From assembly GCF_037076565.1 (NCBI RefSeq), contig NZ_AP029028.1:3968001-4032000 (forward strand): DNA of 64,000 nt, given 5' to 3'. Source of the DNA: Herbaspirillum sp. DW155 (lineage in GTDB: Bacteria; Pseudomonadota; Gammaproteobacteria; Burkholderiales; Burkholderiaceae_D). Within the stretch, counting starts at the first letter, position 1. Each line of letters begins with the position of its first letter. Shown here piece by piece: positions 1-10,796 of the stretch. A program made the position numbers and the translations under genes. Below the pieces are notes generated by a model that saw only the letters and a list, made by a program, of their open reading frames with translations, ran no database searches and had not been told where the DNA came from.

Positions 1-848
1 GTATGGATGCGCTCGCCCTGATGGAAGGTACGGCGAGCGCCCGGCCAGCGCACGATCAGGTCGCGGCGCGCTTCCAGATGCATCTCGATGCGCTGCTGGC
101 GGGCGTTGTAGAAGGCCACGTGGCGCCAGTCGCGGGCGTTGAAGTCTGCGCCGGTCAGGGCGTTGACGTGGTTGAGCACGTTCAGGTTGAAGGCTGCCGT
201 CACCCCGATGGCATCGTCGTAGGCCGCCTCCAGCACGCGCGCATCCTTGACCAGATCGAGGCCGATCAGGATGGCGCCGTCACCGCCCTGCGGCGGCAGG
301 GCCGCCCGCAGGCGGCGCAGGAAAGCCAGCGCCTGCCCCGGATCGAAGTTGCCCAACGACGAGCCCGGATAGAAGAACAGGCGGCCCTGCGCATCCACGC
401 TCTCAGGCAGTTCCAGTGTGGCCGAAAAATCCATCGCCAGCGGCAGCATCGGCAACTGCGGGAAGCGCTTCTGCAAGCCCGCCACCGACTGGTGCAGGAA
501 ATCGGTGGAGATATCCACCGGCACATACTGGCGCGGCTGCAAGGCCTCGAACAGCGCGGCCGCCTTGGCACAGTTGCCCGCGCCCAGGTCGATCAGCGTA
601 CAGCCCTGGCCGACGGCGGCGGCGATGGCCTGCTGATGTGCTGCAAAGATGGCGGCTTCGGTGCGGGTGGGGTAGTACTCGGGCAAGGCGCAGATGGCCT
701 CGAAGAGCTTGCTGCCCAGCGGATCATAGAAATACTTGGGGGGAATGACGGCCTCGGCAGCGGCCAGTCCGGCCAGCAGCTCGGCATGGGCCGGATGGTC
801 TTCTTGCGAACTCTCCCATGGGGAGGGGATCAGTGCGGGTTGGGCCAA
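1..848 (-). CDS. egtD: L-histidine N-alpha-methyltransferase EgtD (C-terminus beyond window)
   Basis: The frame is open from the left window edge to a TTG start at 848, so the C-terminus is missing and about 282 codons are present. TTG is chosen because GGAGAG lies just upstream and translation then gives a typical EgtD N-terminus (AQPALIPSPW...). The region after it contains PPKYFYDPLGSKLFEAI and the SAM-binding motif LIDLGAGNCAKA at about residues 85-96, both characteristic of the family. EgtD trimethylates histidine to hercynine, the first step of ergothioneine synthesis in the cytosol. Its usual partner egtB is not in the window and would lie to the left if present. The gene is divergent from the ABC exporter at 1160. 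Confidence 0.88.
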   Translation of the reverse strand, partial: MAQPALIPSPWESSQEDHPAHAELLAGLAAAEAVIPPKYFYDPLGSKLFEAICALPEYYPTRTEAAIFAAHQQAIAAAVGQGCTLIDLGAGNCAKAAALFEALQPRQYVPVDISTDFLHQSVAGLQKRFPQLPMLPLAMDFSATLELPESVDAQGRLFFYPGSSLGNFDPGQALAFLRRLRAALPPQGGDGAILIGLDLVKDARVLEAAYDDAIGVTAAFNLNVLNHVNALTGADFNARDWRHVAFYNARQQRIEMHLEARRDLIVRWPGARRTFHQGERIH

Positions 849-1159
849 GCGACTCTCCTTGCCAGTAACGGGGTTGGGATGATGCTGATGCCTGCTGCGC
901 TGCTCCGGTCACGTCGACGGTGCGTGAATCCGCATACTCTAGCAGCGTGAAGCAGGCAAGCAATGGCTGACGAACAACATCGCCTCACCGCGCAAGCTGC
1001 GCGATGTTTGCGCGGACTGTCTATACTGATGCCTCTTCCGACTAAGGCAGCCCCCGGTGGTTCAACGCGGCAACAAGATTTTCCCGGCGCCATCCGGCGC
1101 CTCTGGCCGTGCGGCAACATGCACGGCCGGGTTCGCCCGGCCGCCTCAACAGTTCATCC
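849..1159. other. Divergent intergenic region egtD / ABC exporter
   Basis: This 311-bp gap separates two divergently transcribed genes and must hold both promoters. A TATACT at 1022-1027 could be a -10 box for the rightward gene, but no convincing -35 is seen at the right spacing. No ORF or hairpin terminator is convincing here. Confidence 0.4.
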
Positions 1160-3001
1160 ATGTCCATGTCCTCCACGACTTCTCCTCTCACCGATTCCCT
1201 TCCTGCTGACGCCACGCCCGCGCCGGATTCGCCCACCGCCCGCAAATCGGCGCTGGCGGCACTGCGCGGGCTGGCGCCCTTCCTCGCGCCCTACAAGAAG
1301 CAATTCCTGCTGGCCGGGCTGGCCCTGCTGGTGGCAGCGGGCGCCACGCTGGCCGTGCCGTATGCCTTCAAGCAGATGATCGACCTCGGCTTTGGCGCGG
1401 CCGGCAGCAAGAGCGCCAGCCACATCAACCTGTATTTTCTGGCGCTGTTTGGCGTGGCCTGCGTGCTGGGAGTGGCCACGGCAGCGCGCTTCTACATGGT
1501 GTCCTGGCTGGGCGAACGGGTCACGGCCGACCTGCGCAGCGCGGTCTATGCGCACGTGGTGACGCAAAGCACCGAATTCTTCGAGACCACCAAGACCGGC
1601 GAAGTGCTCTCGCGCCTGACCACCGACACCACGCTCATCCAGACCCTGGTCGGCACCAGCATCTCCATGGCGCTGCGCAATGCGCTGCTGTTTCTGGGCG
1701 GCATGAGCATGCTCTTCATTACGAGCGCAAAGCTGACGTCCATCATCATCGTCATGCTGGCGGCGGTGGTGCTGCCCATCGTGTTTTACGGGCGCCGCGT
1801 ACGCAAGCTCTCGCGCGCCTCGCAGGACCGCGTGGCCGATGCTGCCGCCATGGCCGGTGAAATCCTCAATGCCATGCCCACCGTGCAAGCTTTCACGCAT
1901 GAAGAGATCGAGGCACGCCGCTTCGGCGAATCGGTCGAGCGCGCTTTCCAGACCGCCATGGACCGCATCCGCGCGCGCTCGCTGCTGACCGTGGTGGCGA
2001 TCCTGCTGGTGTTCGGCGCCATCGTCTTCGTGCTGTGGCTGGGTGCGCATGCGGTCATGCAGGGCAGCATGAGCGCTGGCGAACTGGGCCAGTTCATCCT
2101 CTATGCCTCGCTGGTGGCAGGTTCCCTGGGCGCACTGTCGGAGGTGATGGGCGACACGCAGCGTGCTGCCGGCGCCACCGAACGGCTGCTCGATCTGCTG
2201 GCGGCGCAGTCGCCGGTGCAATCCGTGCTGCTGCCGGAAAAACTGCCGCCGCGTACCGCCAACGGCGCCGCGCTGCAGATCGAGGGGCTCGACTTCCACT
2301 ACCCTTCGCGCCCCGGCAGTGCCTCGCTGTCGGGCTTCTCGCTGGACGTGCGGGCTGGCGAGACGGTGGCCGTGGTGGGTCCCTCGGGCGCCGGCAAGAC
2401 CACGCTGTTCCAGCTGCTGCTGCGCTTCTACGATCCGCAGCAGGGCAGCATCCGCCTCGATGGCGTGGACATCCGCTACCTGACCTTGCAGGACCTGCGC
2501 AATGCGATCGGCATCGTGCCGCAGGACACCGTGATCTTCTCGGCCAATGCCATGGAAAACATCCGCTTCGGCCGCCCCGGCGCGAGCGACGCGGAAGTGA
2601 TCGCGGCCGCCCAGATGGCCGCTGCGCATGAATTCATCGAACGCCTGCCAGAGGGCTATCAATGCTTCCTGGGCGAGCGCGGCGTGCGCCTGTCCGGTGG
2701 CCAGCGCCAGCGCATCGCCATTGCGCGCGCACTGTTGAAGAATCCGCCGCTGCTGTTGCTGGACGAAGCCACCAGCGCTCTCGATGCCGAATCCGAACGA
2801 CTCGTGCAAAGCGCGCTGGAAGCGGCCATGGTAGGACGTACCACGCTGGTCATCGCGCACCGCCTGGCTACCGTGCAGCGTGCCGATCGCATCATCGTGC
2901 TGGAACACGGCCGTATCGTCGAAACCGGCACCCATGCCGAACTGGTGGCGCGCGATGGCCTCTACGCCAGTCTGGCGGCATTGCAGTTCGAGACGCAATA
3001 G
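1160..3001 (+). CDS. ABC exporter, fused permease and ATPase (MsbA/ABCB type)
   Basis: A 613-aa half-transporter. The N-terminal part (about 40-330) has six hydrophobic segments of an ABC type-1 exporter domain. The C-terminal nucleotide-binding domain has Walker A GPSGAGKTT, signature LSGGQRQRIAIA, Walker B LLLLDEATSALD and H-loop VIAHRLA. Such proteins work as homodimers in the inner membrane and export lipids, peptides or drugs; the substrate cannot be read from sequence. The start at 1160 (MSMSSTTSPL) is preferred over an in-frame GC-rich extension to 1109; a second ATG lies at 1166 and neither has a strong Shine-Dalgarno. Nothing nearby gives its cargo. MsbA itself usually sits beside lpxK, which is absent here. 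Confidence 0.85.
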   Translation: MSMSSTTSPLTDSLPADATPAPDSPTARKSALAALRGLAPFLAPYKKQFLLAGLALLVAAGATLAVPYAFKQMIDLGFGAAGSKSASHINLYFLALFGVACVLGVATAARFYMVSWLGERVTADLRSAVYAHVVTQSTEFFETTKTGEVLSRLTTDTTLIQTLVGTSISMALRNALLFLGGMSMLFITSAKLTSIIIVMLAAVVLPIVFYGRRVRKLSRASQDRVADAAAMAGEILNAMPTVQAFTHEEIEARRFGESVERAFQTAMDRIRARSLLTVVAILLVFGAIVFVLWLGAHAVMQGSMSAGELGQFILYASLVAGSLGALSEVMGDTQRAAGATERLLDLLAAQSPVQSVLLPEKLPPRTANGAALQIEGLDFHYPSRPGSASLSGFSLDVRAGETVAVVGPSGAGKTTLFQLLLRFYDPQQGSIRLDGVDIRYLTLQDLRNAIGIVPQDTVIFSANAMENIRFGRPGASDAEVIAAAQMAAAHEFIERLPEGYQCFLGERGVRLSGGQRQRIAIARALLKNPPLLLLDEATSALDAESERLVQSALEAAMVGRTTLVIAHRLATVQRADRIIVLEHGRIVETGTHAELVARDGLYASLAALQFETQ

Positions 3002-3071
3002 AAGACGCCCGCCGACGCGCTTTGCGGAAATCCCCTAGACTGCGCATCTCGGCATCGTCCTGATGCCATGA

Positions 3072-4208
<1,137 letters not shown>

Positions 4209-4350
4209 AGCTGCGCTCGGCTTACCGTTCGGACTGAGTAGCCGCCGCAGGCGGCGTATCGAAGACGCACCTGCGCCACCGCTGTCACGCCTTCGATACC
4301 ATCCTGACGGATCTAGTCAGGACGGACGGCATGCGATACACGGTGCAAGA

Positions 4351-4391
4351 AAAATGCCGATCAGCTTTTACGCTGATCGGCATTTTTTCTT
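4351..4391. terminator. Bidirectional rho-independent terminator
   Basis: A 14-bp stem (ATGCCGATCAGC...GCTGATCGGCAT) with loop TTTTAC, flanked by A-run and T-run. It lies between the convergent OYE-family gene and dedA and can serve both. Confidence 0.92.
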
Positions 4392-4413
4392 GCCTTGAAC
4401 TTGGGCCGGTCAA

Positions 4414-5055
4414 TCAGCCCGGACGACGCCGTTGGCGCAAGTACTCGATGATCCCCGGCAGGATCGACAAGACCACGATAGCCAGGATCAGCAGGCTCAG
4501 GTTCTGCTTGACGATGGGCAGGTTGCCGAAGAAGTAGCCGGCATAGCCGAAACTGGTCACCCAGGCGATGCCGCCGATGACGTTGTAGAGGAAGAAGCGC
4601 GTATAGGTCATCGCGCCCACGCCCGCCACGAAAGGTGCGAAGGTGCGCACGATGGGCGCGAAGCGGGCAATGATGATGGCCTTGCCGCCGTGCTTTTCGA
4701 AGAAGGCATGGGTCTTCTCCAGATATTCCTTCTTGAAGATGCGCGAATCGGGCTTGTCGAAGACCTTGACGCCCAGCATCTTGCCGATCTGGTAGTTGGT
4801 GCTGTCCCCCAGGATGGCCGCCACGGTCAGGGTCAGCAGCATGAGGTGGATGTCGTATGCGCCGGTTGCGGCCAGCGCACCGGTGACGAACAGCAGCGAG
4901 TCGCCCGGCAGGATGGGCGTGACCACCAGGCCGGTTTCGCAGAAGATGATCAGGAACAGGATCAGGAACAGCCAGGGACCATAAGACACGGCCAGTTCGG
5001 CCAGGTGGCGGTCGATGTGGACGATGAAATCCACCAGGAACAGAAGAATATCCAT
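4414..5055 (-). CDS. DedA family membrane protein
   Basis: A 213-aa integral membrane protein starting at 5055 ([15 protein letters not shown]). A longer frame to 5154 lacks family-like residues and is not used. DedA hallmarks are visible: the glycine-rich [20 protein letters not shown] segment and, later, [23 protein letters not shown] helices with conserved Arg and Pro. DedA proteins are inner-membrane transporters needed for envelope homeostasis and proton-motive-force maintenance; some flip polyprenyl-phosphate or phospholipids. The gene is monocistronic, convergent with the OYE gene, and shares a terminator with it. No strong Shine-Dalgarno is seen. Confidence 0.88.
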   Translation of the reverse strand: MDILLFLVDFIVHIDRHLAELAVSYGPWLFLILFLIIFCETGLVVTPILPGDSLLFVTGALAATGAYDIHLMLLTLTVAAILGDSTNYQIGKMLGVKVFDKPDSRIFKKEYLEKTHAFFEKHGGKAIIIARFAPIVRTFAPFVAGVGAMTYTRFFLYNVIGGIAWVTSFGYAGYFFGNLPIVKQNLSLLILAIVVLSILPGIIEYLRQRRRPG

Positions 5056-5304
5056 GAGGCCTGCAGGAAAGGAAAAGTGGGCATTGTACCAATATCCCGC
5101 ACCGCCTCCCGCAAAAACACTGCCGCGGCTTTCAGGCGCACGCCAGGATTGCAAATATCGCCCTCACACCGTCTTACCTTTCTTTACCGCCCTCGCCCCG
5201 CAAGTTGTGGAACGGCAATCCGATACCTGAAACAAGCGGTCGTGCTGCGGCCGCGATGACAGCTTTGTTCCCCTTGTGCATTTCCCGGACCCATGGAGCC
5301 GATC

Positions 5305-5616
5305 ATGAAAACCAAACTGCTGACCTTGCTGGACAAGACCCTGGATGCGCTACCCATGACCGGTGCGGCCATCGGCTTGACGCTGCTGGCATGCATTTTC
5401 TCGGGTGTGCTGCGCGACATCCTGCTGCGCGCCGACCTCGACATGCTGGCCGCCGCCGTGGCGATCCTGCCGCTGACGACCGTCTTGCTGGCCTTCGGCT
5501 GGGCCATGCGCGACAAGCCGCGCAAGCCACGTCAATCGCGCTGGCAGCGCCAGCAGGAGCTGGAGCGCCGCAAGGCCCTGCTGCGAGCCACCTATGATCT
5601 GGATGAGCGCCGCTGA
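5305..5616 (+). CDS. Small two-helix membrane protein, function unknown
   Basis: A 103-aa protein with two hydrophobic stretches (about 16-34 and 48-66) and a strongly basic tail rich in Arg, Lys and Gln, so probably N-in/C-in in the inner membrane. Start ATG 5305 (MKTKLL) is chosen because GGAG sits 6 bases upstream; ATG 5293 in the same frame overlaps that Shine-Dalgarno. No family is recognised. It lies between divergently read dedA and thyA with 192 bp before thyA, so it may be a separate transcript. Confidence 0.6.
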   Translation: MKTKLLTLLDKTLDALPMTGAAIGLTLLACIFSGVLRDILLRADLDMLAAAVAILPLTTVLLAFGWAMRDKPRKPRQSRWQRQQELERRKALLRATYDLDERR

Positions 5617-5808
5617 CCGGACCGCACCCACTGGTGCGATCCAGCGGAGGACGGGCGCGGCACCGTAATGCACGGCGTCCTGTCCTCCTCCCGCATCACC
5701 GCTTGGCCTTGCTGCGATGGCAGACACGTGTGCCATCCGGATGTTCGGACTGTCGATAGGCTACAATCCCCCATCTTCCGGCCGCCCGGCCAGCCTCCGA
5801 ACATTGCA

Positions 5809-6780
5809 ATGAAACAATACCAAGACCTCATCCAGGACGTCCTCGAGAATGGCTCCTGGCAAGACAACCGCACCGGCATCCGTACGCTCAGCATTCCCGG
5901 CGCGATGATGCGCTTCGACCTGCAGAAGGGTTTTCCGGCGGTGACCACCAAGCGCCTGGCCTTCAAATCGGTCATCGGCGAATTGTGTGGCTTCCTGCGC
6001 GCCACGCGCAGCGCTGCGGACTTCCGCGCCCTGGGCTGCAAGGTCTGGGACCAGAACGCCAACGAAAACGCCGACTGGCTGGCCAATCCCTTCCGCACCG
6101 GCACCGATGACCTGGGTCCGGTGTACGGCGTGCAATGGCGCCAGTGGCCGGCCTACAAGCTCATCGACGCCACGCACACCGCGCAGATCGACGCTGCCCG
6201 TGCCAAGGGCTTTGCCGTGGTCTCCTCGCTGCAAGACAACGGCGTGGAAAAGGTCTTGCTCTACAAGGCCGTGGACCAGCTGCGTGAATGCCTGGACACC
6301 ATCGTCAAGAATCCCGGCAGCCGCCGCATTCTCTTTCACGGCTGGAACTGCGCGGTCCTCGACGAGATCGCCCTGCCCGCCTGCCATCTCCTGTACCAGT
6401 TCCTGCCCAACCAGAGCACCGGCGAAATCTCGCTCTGCCTGTACGTGCGCAGCAACGACATCGGCCTGGGCACGCCCTTCAATCTGGCCGAAGGCGCCGC
6501 GCTGCTGCACCTGGTGGCGCGCCTGACCGGCTACAAGCCGCGCTGGTTCAGCTACTTCGTGGGCGATGCGCACATCTACGAAAACCATATCGATATGGTC
6601 AAGCAACAATTGACCCGTGCGCCCTACCCGCTGCCGCAACTGGCCATCGCCGAGCGCGTGCCGGAGTTTGCAAAGACCGGCGAGTACGCGCCGCAATGGC
6701 TGGAACTGATCGAGCCGTCCGACTTCTCGCTGGTGAACTACCAGCACCACGCACCGCTGACCGCCCCCATGGCGGTCTGA
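5809..6780 (+). CDS. thyA: Thymidylate synthase
   Basis: A 323-aa enzyme that methylates dUMP to dTMP with methylene-tetrahydrofolate. Seen in sequence: the N-terminal RTGIRTLS dUMP-phosphate loop, the double-Arg [10 protein letters not shown], catalytic Cys192 in [10 protein letters not shown], and the folate-binding end with HIYENHID. E. coli ThyA has 264 residues. The extra length is an insertion at about residues 115-155, which is known in some ThyA subfamilies, plus a longer tail. Start ATG 5809 ([10 protein letters not shown]) is chosen from the conserved N-terminus; the open frame upstream to 5668 is not protein-like. The dihydrofolate reductase gene folA, its metabolic partner, lies 8.6 kb downstream instead of adjacent. 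Confidence 0.96.
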   Translation: MKQYQDLIQDVLENGSWQDNRTGIRTLSIPGAMMRFDLQKGFPAVTTKRLAFKSVIGELCGFLRATRSAADFRALGCKVWDQNANENADWLANPFRTGTDDLGPVYGVQWRQWPAYKLIDATHTAQIDAARAKGFAVVSSLQDNGVEKVLLYKAVDQLRECLDTIVKNPGSRRILFHGWNCAVLDEIALPACHLLYQFLPNQSTGEISLCLYVRSNDIGLGTPFNLAEGAALLHLVARLTGYKPRWFSYFVGDAHIYENHIDMVKQQLTRAPYPLPQLAIAERVPEFAKTGEYAPQWLELIEPSDFSLVNYQHHAPLTAPMAV

Positions 6781-6845
6781 TCCACACCGGCACGCCGGTA
6801 CCCGGTACCCGCTACCCGCTACCGGCCCGTACTGAGGGAGTCCGC

Positions 6846-7907
6846 ATGTCCACTGCGCTGCTGCAACGACTGGGCCTGGCCCACCCCATCATCCAGGCTC
6901 CCATGGCGGGCAGCTCCACCGTGGCGATGGCGGCGGCGGCCTCCAATGCCGGCGCGCTGGGCTCGCTGGCACTGGGGGCTTCCTCGGTGGCGCAGGCGCG
7001 CGAAGCGCTGGCGCAATTGCATGCGCTGACGGACAAACCCTTCAACGTCAACTTCTTCTGCCATCAGCCAGCGCGACTCGATGCCGAGCGCGACGCGGCC
7101 TGGATCAGGCATCTGCAAGGCCACCTGGACGAATTCGGCGGCAGCATCAGCCTGCCCTTGAAAGAGATCTACCAGAGCTTCATCGTCGATACCGGCATGC
7201 AGCAACTGATGCTGGAGCAGCCACCGGCGGTGGTGAGCTTCCATTTCGGCCTGCCCGACGCGACGGTGATCCGGGCACTGAAAAACGCGGGCGTATTCCT
7301 GATGGCCACTGCCACCAATCTGGACGAGGCAAGCCAGATCGAAGCCGCCGGACTGGATGCCATCGTGGCGCAAGGCATCGAAGCCGGCGGCCATCGCGGC
7401 ATCTTCGATGAACAGCATGATGAAGAAATCGGCACCTTCGCCCTGGTGCGCCTGCTGGCCACGCAGTGCCGGCTGCCAGTGATCGCCGCTGGCGGCATCA
7501 TGGACGGCGCCGGCATTGCTGCGGCCCTGCAACTGGGCGCACAGGCGGTGCAGCTGGGCACGGCCTTCCTGCTCACGCGCGAATCGGCAGCCAATGCCGC
7601 CTATAGAAATTTGCTCAAGAGTTCACGTGCCCGCCACACGCGCGTGACGGCAGCCATCTCGGGCCGCCGTGCAAGGGGCATCGTCAACCGGTTCATGGAA
7701 GAAATCGACATATCGCCTGGAACCCGCATTCCTGCGTACCCAGCCGCCTACGACGCCGGCAAGCAATTGCATGCCATGGCCACGGCCAGGGACGTGCACG
7801 AGTTCGGCGCCCACTGGGCAGGCCAGGGCGCGCCGCTCATCCGCGATGGCTATACGGTGGCCGAACTGGTGCAGTTGCTGGTACAGGAGTGGCAGGCGCA
7901 AGCCTGA
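6846..7907 (+). CDS. Nitronate monooxygenase
   Basis: A 353-aa FMN-dependent TIM-barrel protein of the NMO (2-nitropropane dioxygenase) family. Visible motifs are HPIIQAPMAG at the N-terminus, the class I region QGIEAGGHRG (about 177-186) with its conserved His, and the phosphate-binding PVIAAGGIMDG followed by GAQAVQLGTAFL. The family detoxifies propionate-3-nitronate and related nitronates with O2. Start ATG 6846 has GAGGGAG upstream. It follows thyA by 65 bp on the same strand and may be cotranscribed; the spacer contains four near-repeats of a GGTACCC/GCTACCC heptamer. Confidence 0.9.
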   Translation: MSTALLQRLGLAHPIIQAPMAGSSTVAMAAAASNAGALGSLALGASSVAQAREALAQLHALTDKPFNVNFFCHQPARLDAERDAAWIRHLQGHLDEFGGSISLPLKEIYQSFIVDTGMQQLMLEQPPAVVSFHFGLPDATVIRALKNAGVFLMATATNLDEASQIEAAGLDAIVAQGIEAGGHRGIFDEQHDEEIGTFALVRLLATQCRLPVIAAGGIMDGAGIAAALQLGAQAVQLGTAFLLTRESAANAAYRNLLKSSRARHTRVTAAISGRRARGIVNRFMEEIDISPGTRIPAYPAAYDAGKQLHAMATARDVHEFGAHWAGQGAPLIRDGYTVAELVQLLVQEWQAQA

Positions 7908-7920
7908 GCCGGCGCCCTCT

Positions 7921-9411
7921 TCAGGACACGGTGGCAGTGGCCGTGCCGGTATCGCCGGGCACCTGCTTGTCCTGCCAGCCGCCGCCCAGCGCCTTGTAGA
8001 GCGAGACGGTCGCCTGCAGGCGCTGCAGCTTGATCTGGCCCAGCTGGTTCTGCGCTTCGGAGAGGGTGCGCTGGGTATCAAGCACCACCAGCAGATCCTC
8101 GGCCCCGGCGCGATAACGGATCTCGGCCAGTTCAAAGGCGAAGCGTGCCTGGTCCACTTCGCCGACCTTCAGGCGATAGCGTTCTTCCAGGCTGCGGATG
8201 GCGCCCAGGGCCTTTTCCACTTCCGACAGCGAGGTAATGACGCGCTGGCGATACACCTGCACCAGCTCTTCCTTCTGCGCCTCGGCCAGGGCCTGCTGGT
8301 TGCGCAGGGTGCCGCCGTCGAAGATCGGTGCGATCAGGCTGGCCCCGAGACTGGCAAACAGGTTGGGCCCATCGAAGAGCGACAGCAAGGCGCTGCTCTG
8401 CGCACCGGTCGCGCCCGTCAGCGAAATGCTGGGGAAGAGCGCAGCCCGCGCCACCGCGACATTGGCATTGGCCGCAGCCAGATTGGCTTCGGCGCGGCGG
8501 ATGTCGGGGCGGCGGGTCAGCAGTTCCGAGGGCAGGCCGGCCGAGATGCGCGGCATCTGGATTCTGGCCAGGCCTTTTTCCTCGACCTTGAAATTCTGCG
8601 GCGGACGGCCCAGCAGGATCGCCAGCGCCGTCTGCGCATCCTGCTCCTGCTGCTGCAGGTCGGGGATCAGCTGGCGCTGGTTGGCCAGGGCCGAGCGCTG
8701 GCGTGCCAGGTCCAGCGGCGAGGCCGAACCGGCACGGCTCTGCGCTTCCACCAGGCGCAGCACGCGCTCGGCATTGCTGACGTTCTGGCGCGCGATCTCC
8801 AACCGGTCACGCAAGGACAGCACCTGCAGATAGGTGGAAACGATGCCGCTGGTGACCGTCAGGGCCACCGTCTCGCGGTCATAGCGATTGGCACGCAGGG
8901 TGGCTTCGGCCGCCTCGACACCCGCGCGGTTCTTGCCCCAGAAATCGATCTCGTAGCTGACCTGCAGGCTGGCATTGGCGGTATTGGTGGGCGTGCCGCC
9001 GGAGATGGGCATTTCACGCGTGGCACCCGCGGTCAGGCCGACGTTGGGCAACAGCGGTGCGCCGGCGATAAGGGCTTGCGCTTCGGCCTGCTTGACGCGC
9101 GAATAGGCGGCGGCGATCTCGTAATTGTTGCGCTGGCCCTCCTGCACCAGCTCGGACAATTCACTGCTGCCAAACTGCTTCCACCAGTCGGTGTCGGGCC
9201 ACAGCTGCTCGCCACGCGCGGCATCGGCCGCGACGCCAGCGCCCCATTTGTCGGGCACCTGCATTTCGAGAATGGGATCGGTCTGCACCGGCCGGGTGAC
9301 GCAGCCACCGATGGCCAGGAGCAAAGCGACGGCCATCGCCACGCGCGTGATGCGGGGCAAGGGAAAAGAAGTCTTCAACGGTGAACGACGCTGTGTCATG
9401 GCCTTGAACAT
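7921..9411 (-). CDS. NodT/OprM-family outer-membrane efflux lipoprotein
   Basis: About 496 aa. A lipoprotein signal ends in LLLAIGGC, so the mature protein starts at the Cys and is lipid-anchored in the outer membrane. The rest is the duplicated TolC-like fold of the RND outer-membrane factors, with family features such as DFWGKNRAGVEAAEA, RRPDIRRAEANLAAANA and FPSISLTG. It would form the exit duct of a tripartite efflux pump. The start is uncertain: TTG 9423, ATG 9411 and ATG 9399 are all in frame without a clear Shine-Dalgarno. It lies 79 bp downstream of a periplasmic adaptor gene on the same strand, and they probably act together. Confidence 0.9.
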   Translation of the reverse strand: MFKAMTQRRSPLKTSFPLPRITRVAMAVALLLAIGGCVTRPVQTDPILEMQVPDKWGAGVAADAARGEQLWPDTDWWKQFGSSELSELVQEGQRNNYEIAAAYSRVKQAEAQALIAGAPLLPNVGLTAGATREMPISGGTPTNTANASLQVSYEIDFWGKNRAGVEAAEATLRANRYDRETVALTVTSGIVSTYLQVLSLRDRLEIARQNVSNAERVLRLVEAQSRAGSASPLDLARQRSALANQRQLIPDLQQQEQDAQTALAILLGRPPQNFKVEEKGLARIQMPRISAGLPSELLTRRPDIRRAEANLAAANANVAVARAALFPSISLTGATGAQSSALLSLFDGPNLFASLGASLIAPIFDGGTLRNQQALAEAQKEELVQVYRQRVITSLSEVEKALGAIRSLEERYRLKVGEVDQARFAFELAEIRYRAGAEDLLVVLDTQRTLSEAQNQLGQIKLQRLQATVSLYKALGGGWQDKQVPGDTGTATATVS

Positions 9412-9490
9412 CGAAATACGCAAACAGGAAAACCGGGCAGCCCGGCGCAGCCGCTACTGTACCTCAAGCCTGCCGCCGCCTACTTGCCGC

Positions 9491-10711
9491 CTACTTGCCG
9501 CTTCCTCCAGCCGGCGCATCGCCACTGGAGGGAACGGGCGGGTTGGCCGGCAGCAGCACCTGCTCGCCTTCCTTCAGGCCCGACAGCACCTGGGCGCGTT
9601 CGCCATCGCGGATGCCGATCTTGATCTTGCGGGTCTCCAGCGTGCCATCAGCTGCCACCACCTTGACGGTCTGGGTGCCATCCATACCGGGCTTGGTCAC
9701 CAGCGCACGCGGAATGGTCGGCACATGTTCGGCCCGGGCCAGCACGAAATACACGTCGGCGCTCATGCCGCTCATCAGTTCGCGGCTGGGATTGGCCACA
9801 TCAAAAAGCACTGTGTAGTACGCCTTCTTGCCCTGGCGTCCGGAGTCATCGGTAGGCAGCAGCATGATCTGGCGCAGCTTGCCGCTCCAGCGCTTGCCGG
9901 GATAGCCGGGCGTGGTGAAATACGCGGTCATGCCCTTCTGCAGGCGCGTGACGTCTTCTTCCGACACAGGCACCTGCACCGTCATGCGCGACAGATCGGC
10001 GATGCGCATGAGCACTTCCTGATTGGCGCTGACCATCTGGCCGGGACGCGCATTGAGGGTGACGATGGTGCCCCCGGCCGGAGCCTCGATGCGGGTCTGC
10101 TTCTGCAGGGCATCGTCTTCACGGATCGCCGCCTCGGTCTGCTGGATCTGGGCGTTGGTGGCGTCTACGCGGGAGGCCGCTGCCACCATGTTCATACGGC
10201 TGGATTCGTAGGATTCTTCGCGGGTGGCGTTCTCGGCCTTCAGCTGGGTCTGGCGCTGGAACTGCAACTGGGCAAAGTCGAGCTGGGCATTCTGTCCGGC
10301 CAGCTCGGCCTTCAGGCGCGCCAGGGTGGCGCGGTTGCTCTCGACGCGGCTGCTCTGCACGGCCGGTGCCACGGTCGCCAGCAGGCGCCCGGCCTTGACC
10401 GTTTCACCGATGACCACATCCACATCCGAGATCTGGCCGGCCACCTTGGAGCCCACGTCCACATAATCCTGCGCCACCACGTTGCCGGTGGCATTGACGA
10501 CCTGTTCCAGGTCGGCGCGCTCTACCGTGACCGTCTCCAGCTTGACCGGAATCGGCTTGGCCGGTGCCGGCGGCGGCGACTGGCGTGCATACAGCGCATA
10601 GCCGCCGCCCAGCAGCAGGACCAGCGCGGCCCCACTCCACCACGCTTTCTGCCGGGCAGGCGCGTGGGTGGTGGGAACGATGTGCGGAAGTGGGTCGTGC
10701 GGCTCGGTCAT
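9491..10711 (-). CDS. Efflux periplasmic adaptor protein (MacA/HlyD family)
   Basis: A 406-aa membrane fusion protein. After a short cytoplasmic tail there is one membrane segment (about 26-42, ALVLLLGGGYALYA), then the lipoyl half-motif VGSKVAGQISDVDVVIGETV, an alpha-hairpin (about 110-200) and the second lipoyl half RIEAPAGGTIVTLNARPGQM, followed by beta-barrel and membrane-proximal domains. This layout fits MacA, which couples the MacB ABC pump to an outer-membrane channel. Start ATG 10711 (MTEPHDPLPH) is chosen; the upstream extension to 10852 overlaps the opgH end. No macB-like or RND pump gene lies between this gene and the outer-membrane factor. Confidence 0.88.
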   Translation of the reverse strand: MTEPHDPLPHIVPTTHAPARQKAWWSGAALVLLLGGGYALYARQSPPPAPAKPIPVKLETVTVERADLEQVVNATGNVVAQDYVDVGSKVAGQISDVDVVIGETVKAGRLLATVAPAVQSSRVESNRATLARLKAELAGQNAQLDFAQLQFQRQTQLKAENATREESYESSRMNMVAAASRVDATNAQIQQTEAAIREDDALQKQTRIEAPAGGTIVTLNARPGQMVSANQEVLMRIADLSRMTVQVPVSEEDVTRLQKGMTAYFTTPGYPGKRWSGKLRQIMLLPTDDSGRQGKKAYYTVLFDVANPSRELMSGMSADVYFVLARAEHVPTIPRALVTKPGMDGTQTVKVVAADGTLETRKIKIGIRDGERAQVLSGLKEGEQVLLPANPPVPSSGDAPAGGSGK

Positions 10712-10796
10712 GATGGCTTGCGGCAAACGGAAAGGATGATCCCAGACAATGATGACGGCCGAATGTCTGCGGCCGTCCCGGTCCCGCTCCGCCCCC

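Noticed and set aside
1154..2998. Long minus-strand frame opposite the ABC exporter
   Set aside because: Antisense shadow of a GC-rich gene; the plus strand has all ABC motifs.
6781..6845. GGTACCC/GCTACCC heptamer repeats between thyA and the monooxygenase gene
   Set aside because: Only four short imperfect units; too little for a regulatory claim.
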